Assembly: GCA_037954665.1 (NCBI GenBank)
Contig: JBBMOL010000057.1
Location: forward strand, 4,340,001 to 4,404,000
Origin: Laguncularia racemosa
Taxonomy: Eukaryota; Streptophyta; Magnoliopsida; Myrtales; Combretaceae
Length of the DNA: 64,000 nucleotides
Reading direction: 5' to 3'
Shown: piece by piece, positions 57,116 to 64,000 of the stretch
How positions within the stretch are numbered: the first letter of the stretch is position 1
Layout: the number at the start of each line of letters is the position of its first letter
Translations under genes and position numbers: made by a program
Notes under the pieces: model-generated
Told to the model about the DNA's origin: nothing
The model's database searches: none
Seen by the model: the letters and a program-made list of their open reading frames with translations, nothing else

Positions 57116-57364
57116 AGGATTGCCTTCTTGGGCACGTATCGAAAGTTTGTCTTCATATGTGACGCTCAAATGGGCGCTGCTGCCACAAAGCTGAAGATGA
57201 CTGGATAAGTGGATGATAAGGCAATTCAATTCTCCAACTGAAACGCAGCTTCCAAAGACCAACAAAAATTTCTGAATGGTACTGTGAGAAAGATTATTTG
57301 GAATTTTGAGAGAAAAGGACAGAGCGTGGAAGAGAGACGTAGGCACTTCGAGGTCCGCCATCAT
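57116..57364 (-). other. Candidate orphan first exon
   Basis: Starting MMADLEVPTSLFHALSFSLK, an open minus-strand frame of 83 codons ends exactly at a strong splice donor (CCT|GTAAGT, GT at 57114-57115) in phase 0. Base composition is gene-like compared with the AT-rich flanks. I do not recognise the protein, and no matching downstream exon is visible between here and 50776 or beyond. It may be the broken 5' end of a gene separated from its body by the chromovirus-like element, or a gene fragment. Confidence 0.35.
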
Positions 57365-58286
57365 TCATTGTCGCCCGGTTGCCCAGCGTTTCGAGAATGG
57401 GGTACATCCGTAATGGTGGAGTATGGTTCTTATTCTACGTTACGTGGATGTGTGTTCGTGTGAGTTTGGACAAGAAGAGTTGGACCCCACCGTGTTGATG
57501 AATGGAAATGGACCCTATTTCTGATTGACGAGCAAGAAGAGGCTCATGTGATTGCGCATTAAACATGGTTGATGGTACAAACCAATAGACAAAATTTAGA
57601 TTTTGATATTTATAGAACTCCCTCACTCCTCGTTTAATTTATTTCTAGAAAAAAAATAAAACTTCTTTAGTTTAGGATTGCCTTCTAAACAAAAAGATAT
57701 CTCATTCCTTAATTTATCTAGTTATATATTCTCATGTATGAATATATAAACAAAAAAAAGATTTAGGAAATGCGTAAGTAGTTATTTCTTCTCAAAAGGA
57801 GGTAAATACACATTACTCACACAATAACATTAGAGTATGAAGGTTAAAATTATTAACAACAAATTTTTCGCCGAAAATCAACTAATAAATCAAGGTATGT
57901 GGTTACGCTCCAAGGGTTCAAATGCTAAATATGGGGATGGAACAAGTAACATCCAAATATATACAATATATATCATGTCTTATTATTTGAAAAGTTATTT
58001 TTTTTTTGTTTGTTGATAATCTCGGAATTTTACATCTAGTGACTCCAATGAAAAAGAAAAGAAAAAAAAAGAAGAGCTTCAAATGATCAAAACTAATATA
58101 ATTATGGAGTAATTTAAAATTTTATTTATTTGAAAAGGCAAATGCAATGAATTTAATAATCTCCACCAATACTTTATTATTTTATAATCGAAGTATTTGG
58201 ATAATAGACTTCTGCACTAGATTAGAACAACCTCAACCTCTAACCTCTCCTTCTCCTTCTCCTTCTCCTTCACCATCTAAGGAACC
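57365..58286. other. AT-rich intergenic DNA
   Basis: No gene is supported. A short pyrimidine microsatellite (TCTCCTTCTCCTTCTCC-like) lies at 58245-58270 just before the copia element. Confidence 0.5.
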
Positions 58287-58291
58287 CAAAT

Positions 58292-58557
58292 CGTTGACTT
58301 ACACTATATTTATTTGTGTACACTTGTCATTTTTTTATTGGTTGCTAATATATATGTGTGTGTCCTACTATAAATAGCATATAGAAACAAACGTAACTAA
58401 CTAAGTAAAGTTTCAGTTAGTTTACTTTCAAATTCTCTGTTTCTATTCTTCCTCTTTGTGTTCTACTTGCATCAAGTTCTTGTTTTGTTTCATTGATTCT
58501 TGATAGCTACTACAATGGAGTAGGACATGGATGTAATGCAGGTGTAGACCTTTAACA
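58292..58557 (+). repeat. 5' LTR of the right-hand copia element
   Basis: The start is CGTTGACTT where the partner has TGTGGATTT, so the first base of the terminal TG has changed. The LTR ends CTTTAACA. TATAAATAG lies at 58369-58377. Confidence 0.88.
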
Positions 58558-58569
58558 TGGTATCAGAGC
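58558..58569 (+). other. Primer-binding site, initiator tRNA-Met type
   Basis: TGGTATCAGAGC follows the LTR with no gap. Confidence 0.9.
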
Positions 58570-58607
58570 ATCATAGGTATTGAAATCGTTAGTTTTTCCT
58601 TTCAATC

Positions 58608-59510
58608 ATGAGTGTTACATTAGGAGCATCGTCTATGCCGGTTAGCGATCCATCTATAATAGATCCTTTATTTTTGTATAGTTTAGATAATCCTAATATG
58701 AGCATTGGAACTTTGATGTTTAATGGCAATAACTATCTAGGCTAGAGTAGATCCATTAATATGGGATTAGGTGTGAAATCAAAATTAAGGTTTATCGATG
58801 GTTCAATTACTAAACCCTCGGAAACCTCGTTGAACCTAGTTAAGTGGATGCGTTGTGATTACATGGTCCGCTGTTGGATCCTCAATTCCATTAGTAGCGA
58901 CATTGCCTAAAGCTTTCTTTATGCTCAGTCGGCGCAATAGTTGTGGGATGAGATTACTGAACAATATGGTATCTCTAATGGGCCTTTGGTGTTTCAATTG
59001 CAACACGAAATCAGTAATTTGAAACAATATAATCAAAGTGTTGGAGTCTATTATAATAAACTAAAGAAGTATTGGGATGAATTACAATAGTTGCATGGGT
59101 TTTCAGAATGTACTTGTGGACATTTGGAGTATTCCAAGGGTAGACTTAAGGAAAAATTTGTAGCTTATGAATATGAGAGTAAACTGATGCAATTCCTAAT
59201 GGGGCTAAATGAGGTGTATGATGGAGTTAGAAATCATATATTATCCATGGAACCAATGTCTACTCTTAATAAGGCTTTTTACCTAGTCTAATAGATTGAG
59301 AAACAACGACGAGTCATGGGAACATTTTTAGTGGACAGTGAAAGTGTAGCTTTTAATGCCAAGGGAAGAGATTTTGTACCACACAAGCAAAAAGAGAAGA
59401 ACAAGGGTTATTGCAAACACTGTAGAATAGAAGGGCACATAATCAAAAGTTATTTCCAGATCATTAGATATCCATATTGGTTCAAGGGACGGCGAATTCA
59501 GAAAGGATGA
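58608..59510 (+). pseudogene. copia gag with nonsense codons
   Basis: From ATG at 58608 (MSVTLGASSMPVSDPS) the reading frame holds a recognisable gag: LMFNGNNYLG-SRSINMGLG, LRFIDGSITKP, WILNSIS, QYGISNGPLVFQLQHEI and VYYNKLKKYWDEL. Stops occur where Trp (YLG-SRS) and Gln (LQ-LHG, and the double stop before IEKQ) would be expected. The zinc knuckle reads CKHCRIEGHIIKSY, with Tyr for the last Cys. Confidence 0.85.
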
Positions 59511-59759
59511 TCTTCAGGTATTTCTGGATATAGTGCTAATCTTGTGAAGTCTTTAACACTTGCTTCTCCCTTTAACCATGTTCTAGGTGCAACAGCTAAA
59601 GAAGAACATCAACCTAATCATCTAAATCAGCAAATGATTCAAATAGTATGTCAGGAGATGTTTAAGCTACTGAAGGAATAGGGACAACAACACAATGCCA
59701 TGGTTAATCATGTTCAATTTGTAGGTAATCTCAATGTTATTTCTTGTTTAAATGCTTCT

Positions 59760-62700
59760 TGAAGTTATATGAATTCTTAGATTGTTGACATTGGGGCTAC
59801 AAATCACATGACCCCTTTCTATACCCTTTTACATAATATTCATGATTTAGCTCATCCAATTAAGGTGAGCTTACCCGATGGAAAAACTATACCAGTTACA
59901 AAGGTAGGCTCAATTACTATATCATCATTTCTTACCATTCAAAATGTTTTCTTGGTCCCCCAATTTACCTACAATTTATTTTTTGTTCATAGTCTATTAC
60001 AACACCAACTTGTTGCCATCTTTACTTCATTCCAATGTACATTTTAAGACCAGAACTTGAACACAACAATGGCAGTTGCTAAGGTTGTGAATGGGTTGTA
60101 TATACTTCAATCCGAGGAGCTCAAGGAGGCTTCTAGTCTAGTTATTATGAATAAACCTTTTCCTATGTGTAATTCAGTTCCTAGTATAGACAAAGAACAA
60201 CTTTATATGATCCATGCATGAATGGGTCCTTCTTTAGTTTCTAAACTCCAACATTTGAATTCTTGTAAAAATCTTGATCTTCAAAACTTCATTTGTAATG
60301 TTTGTTAAGAAGCTAAATTCATAGACTTCCTTTCCCTTGAAGTGAACATGTGCCTAGGTTTGCTTTTAAACTATTGCATGTTGATGTTTTGGGGCCTTAT
60401 AGTATCCTTTCTGTATCTGGTGCTAGGTATTTTTTAACAATAGTAGATGACTTTACCAAGACTACTTAGACCTTCTTATTACACCATAAGGGTCAAACAT
60501 GTTGTATTCTTCAAGATTTCTTTGCTTATGTTTCTAATTGTTTCAAAGTTGTTCCTAAGTTTATGAGGACCGGTAATGGATCTGAATTTTTGTCCTACTT
60601 GTGCCAATCATTTTTTTTCTAAAGTAGGCATTATATATCAACGAACCACTACATATACAACCAAACAAAATGGCCGAGTGAAAAGGAAACATAGACATTT
60701 ATTAGACACTTCACGTGCCCTTTGACTTCATGCTACTTTGCCTAAGGAATTTTAGGGAGAGTGTGTTCTTACTACCACATACCTAATCAATAAAATGCTT
60801 ATAGACAGCTTGAATTGGAAAAACCTTTATGAAATGCTTTTTGGATGATGCCTAAATTATGATCATTTGAGATTTATGGGATGTTTATGCTTTGCAGCTA
60901 AACATCCTTGTCTTAGTGACAAATTTGATGCAAGAGGCATTCATTGTATCTTCCTAGGATATTCTCAAGGACAAAAAGGATATAAGGTCTATGATTTATC
61001 TCACAAACAAGTCTTTGTTTCCCGAGATGTCATTTTCTTTGAAAACAATTTTCCTTTTAAGGATAATGTTGTTTTTTATACTTCCTAATCTCTATTTGTT
61101 CCAAAGAATCATGTCTTTTTTTAGTCTTCTTCCAATCCTTGCATGTTTCAGTCCAATTATCCTTCTACAACATCATATTCTTTTAGTTCGTTTGCATAGA
61201 CTTTTGCAAAGACGCCTTCTTCTAATATGCCAGCTATTGCTTCCAATGATCTCTCTGTTTGTTCATCTCCTAATGGTTTACGACAAACAGTTAGACAAAT
61301 AAGACCTCCTTAGTGGCTTCAAGATTTTGTATATGCAGTAGATCACTACCATAATTACGCTACTGATCACTCTAGTTCCTCTCCTAAATCCAATTCTCAA
61401 TATTCTCTTTTTAACATTCAAACATTTCATACCTATCCCAGTGATTTTGTATCTTCTTTAGCCAATGTGTTAGTCAATCAAGAACCGTGTAACTATTTTG
61501 AAGCTTCTCAACAAAAAGAATGGCAAGATGCTATGCAAAATGAGCTTCATGCGTTAGAGCTGAATCAAACTTGGGAGTTATCTTCTTTACCTGTTGGCAA
61601 GAAAGCAATCGGCTCCAAGTGGGTTTATAAGATTAAACATAGACCAGATGGTACTATAGAACGCTATAAGACTCAACTTGTTGCTGAAGGTTTTATTTAA
61701 GTCAGAGGGGAAGACTATCATGACACATTTTCCCCTGTTGTCAAAATGAGCACAGTTCGCATTCTTCTTGCCTTAGCCACGGTTTATGGTTGTTCTTTAC
61801 ATCAAATTGATGTAAACAATGCTTTTTTACATGGTACACTTAATGAAGATATATACATGACACCTCTTGATGGGTATGACAAAGCTTTACCAAGTCAAGT
61901 TTTTCATTTGAAAAGATCGATTTACGGACTTAAGCAAGACTTTCGATAATGGAATTTAGAAGTCTCCAAAGTCTTAATTTCACTTGGTTTTTCATAGTCA
62001 CCAAATGATTATTCTTTGTTCTCTTATCATGGTTATAATGGAAGTTTTTTCTTCTTATTGTATGTTGATGACATGCTCTTAATAGGTTCTGATGAGGCTT
62101 ACATTTCTCATGTTAAACTCAAGCTCCATGAGACATTTACTATCAAGGACCTTAGTTTAGCATGATTTTTTCTTGGTCTAGAGATATGTAGAATAGATCA
62201 AGGTATCTTACCCAATCAACGTAAATTCATTTTAGATGTTTTACAAGATGCTGGTCTCATAGGTGTCAAACCAATGACTACTCCACTACTGCCTCGGTTG
62301 CAACTGAATGTTGATATTGGTGATTTTCTTCCTAATCCTTCTTTTTACAGGTGTCTCCTTGGCAAGTTACTTTATATTTCTCATATACACCCAGATATAT
62401 GTTATGCTATTCATCGGCTCAATCAGTTTCTTTCTTGAACTCAATAGCCACATTTACTTGCTGTATTCCATCTTCTTTGATATTTGAAAGGGACGACTTT
62501 ACTTAGTTTATTCTATCCAGCTGCTAATAATGTTGTGCTCCAGGGATTTTCAAATTCTAATTGGGTTTTTCACACTTAGATAGGAAATCCATCTTAGGAT
62601 ATTGTGTTATGCTTGGCTAAGCTTTAGTCACTTGGAAAGCCAAGAAACAACCTATTGTTTCAACTTCCACCACTAAGGTTGAGTATCACAGCCTTGCTAC

Positions 62701-62995
62701 AGCAACAAAGGAACTTCTTTAGGTGCCTTTTATCTTGTGAGATTTACAAATTCCAATTCAGTTTCCTATTTCTATAGCTTGTGATAACAAGTCTGCCCTT
62801 ATGATTGCTAATAACCCTTGTCTTCATGGCCGCACCAAGCATATTGATATCGATGTGCACTTCATTCATGGCCATATCAACTTTAGCTTTCTTCGCACAG
62901 TGCATGTTCCATCCTACCTTCAAGTTGCTGATATTTTGACTAAATCGCTTAGAGCATCTCTTTTCAATTGTTTGTGTGGCAAGTTGGTACTTTAG
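59760..62995 (+). pseudogene. copia pol (protease, integrase, RT, RNase H), heavily mutated
   Basis: Protease reads IVDIGATNHMTPFYTLL (Ile for the Ser after Asp). Integrase is fragmentary: TKQNGRVKRKHRHLL near 60660-60700 has Lys where the catalytic Glu of GxxERKN would sit, and its C-terminal part is at 60867-61088 (MRFMGCLCFAAKHP). RT begins at 61467 (EWQDAMQNELHALELNQTWEL) and continues with HQIDVNNAFLHGTLNEDIYM (61800-61860). The catalytic YVDDMLLIGSDE is intact near 62060. RNase H ends at 62801-62995 with RTKHIDIDVHFIHGHI and VADILTKSL. Stops and shifts throughout preclude function. Confidence 0.85.
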
Positions 62996-63006
62996 GAAGC
63001 TCCCAC

Positions 63007-63017
63007 TTGAGGGGGGA
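63007..63017 (+). other. Polypurine tract of the right-hand copia element
   Basis: TTGAGGGGGGA directly precedes the 3' LTR. Confidence 0.88.
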
Positions 63018-63278
63018 TGTGGATTTATACTATATTTATCTATGTACACTTGTCATTTTTTTATTGATTGTTGATATATATATGTGTGTGTCCTACTATA
63101 AATAGTATATAGAAATAAATAGTATAAGTAAAGTTTCGGTTAGTTTACTTCCAATTTCTCTATTTCTATTCTTCCTCTTCATGTTCTACTTGCATCAAGT
63201 TCTTGTTTTGTTTCATCAATTCTTGATAGCTACTAATAGAATAGGACATGGATGCAATGCAGGTGTAGACCTTTAACA
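63018..63278 (+). repeat. 3' LTR of the right-hand copia element
   Basis: The LTR has TG...CA ends and a TATAAATAG box at 63097-63105, and is preceded by the polypurine tract. Confidence 0.9.
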
Positions 63279-63283
63279 CAAAT

Positions 63284-64000
63284 CCCCTCCTACCTCAGCA
63301 TGCCAAACATTCTCTTAACATTTGATTTCTTAATCCTTTGTATTAATTTTACGGGCTTTGTTTTTGTTTTGTTCCGGCTAGATTTGTGACGTCTTGGATT
63401 ATTATTATTATTTTCCTAAAGTACTAAAGCAGTCTGGAAACTATGAAAATCATTCAGATCCGTTATGCAAAAGGTTCAGATGACTCCACACGTAAAAGAG
63501 ATTAATATCTTTTGGACTTCCAAATGTACTATAAAGAGCTAAAACAAAAATCCTATTATGGTATATATATATTATATTCAAGGGATAGCACCCCAGACTA
63601 TAAAGAGTTATGTTCAATCAAGAAGTACATGTATAAGCAAGATTCCAAAATGAAAAAAGAAAAAAGAAAAATCAAAACTACATCAATGCCACGCATATTT
63701 AATTTATTCAAACTATTGTTATGGCAGCAACACAAAAGACATATTTATGAGCAAAGTTTCATACATTACACTAAAAAAAAAAAATCATTATGGGATATTT
63801 GTTTGGACTTATGATAAGCCATTTTCAGGTAGAAGAGTCTATTTTCCTTTACTAACAAATGCAGTGTATACTATTAAAAAAAAAAAAAGACTATAAAAGA
63901 TAAAAGAATTTATCAAAATTTCAAAGTTTCAAAGTGATAATTTTGTCGTATGACATGTTTATAAAGAAATTTATTAAAACTATTACTACTACCTTCACAA
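63284..64000. other. AT-rich intergenic DNA
   Basis: No supported gene. An ATT repeat lies at 63399-63411 and A-runs at about 63772-63783 and 63876-63888. The frame at 63512-63814 is A-rich low-complexity and unsupported. Confidence 0.5.

Larger units (their letters stand above)
58292..63278 (+). mobile_element. Complete Ty1/copia element, heavily mutated
   Basis: The 4987-bp element is flanked by perfect CAAAT (58287-58291 and 63279-63283). LTRs of 266 and 261 bp enclose a primer site, gag, pol in copia order and a polypurine tract. The LTRs differ at roughly a tenth of positions by eye, so it is the oldest of the three complete elements in the window. Unlike the other two, its LTRs lack the CACGGCCGTG array. 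Confidence 0.93.

Noticed and set aside
63512..63814. 100-codon frame at the right edge
   Set aside because: Lysine-rich low-complexity peptide from A-rich DNA with no homology or gene signals.

Overview
The window looks like a repeat-rich stretch of a flowering-plant (probably eudicot) nuclear chromosome. The evidence is plant-type Athila, chromovirus and Ty1/copia retrotransposons, hAT transposons, a RING-H2 (ATL-type) gene, a tRNA-Ile(AAU)-like sequence and an actin locus with plant intron positions. The species cannot be told from the sequence. Background DNA is AT-rich, with GC-rich palindromic islands inside the LTRs. There is no bacterial, organellar or CRISPR content.

Layout. 1-7711 (-): an Athila-like Ty3/gypsy element with an uninterrupted 1762-residue gag-pol; its 5' LTR and primer-binding site are present and its 3' LTR lies off the left edge. 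7780-9710 (-): a broken hAT (BED/DUF659) transposase gene whose last intron was apparently split by that Athila insertion. 11454-25449 (+): a decayed Tat/Athila-like gag-protease fragment and its 3' LTR. A probable solo LTR (17133-25318, repeat AATCA) sits inside that LTR, and a complete but dead copia element (17426-22480, repeat GACAC) sits inside the solo LTR. 25450-32217: AT-rich intergenic DNA with two eroded retroelement scraps. 32218-36390: a 33-C tract and a second broken hAT element. 36518-44031 (+): an actin pseudogene that keeps its promoter, leader intron and three coding introns. It carries a tRNA-Ile-like sequence in the leader intron and is split in its second coding exon by a 5'-truncated copia element (37812-42292). 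46589-47212 (-): the one intact cellular-type gene, a membrane RING-H2 protein. 50776-56566 (-): a complete chromovirus-like (probably CRM-type) gypsy element flanked by AACTC. 57116-57364 (-): a candidate orphan first exon. 58292-63278 (+): a complete, decayed copia element flanked by CAAAT.

The genes do not form a shared pathway; the window records repeated transposition. The most unusual signal is a tandem module with a period of about 64 bp, built around the palindrome CACGGCCGTG. It occurs in the U3 part of the LTRs of two unrelated elements (copia 17426-22480 and gypsy 50776-56566) and again, inverted, in the 5' flank of the first hAT gene. Stops and substitutions in the dead elements look dominated by C-to-T changes, as expected after heavy cytosine methylation. 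No previously undescribed enzymatic or defence system was seen. All alignments, LTR comparisons and codon readings were done by eye.
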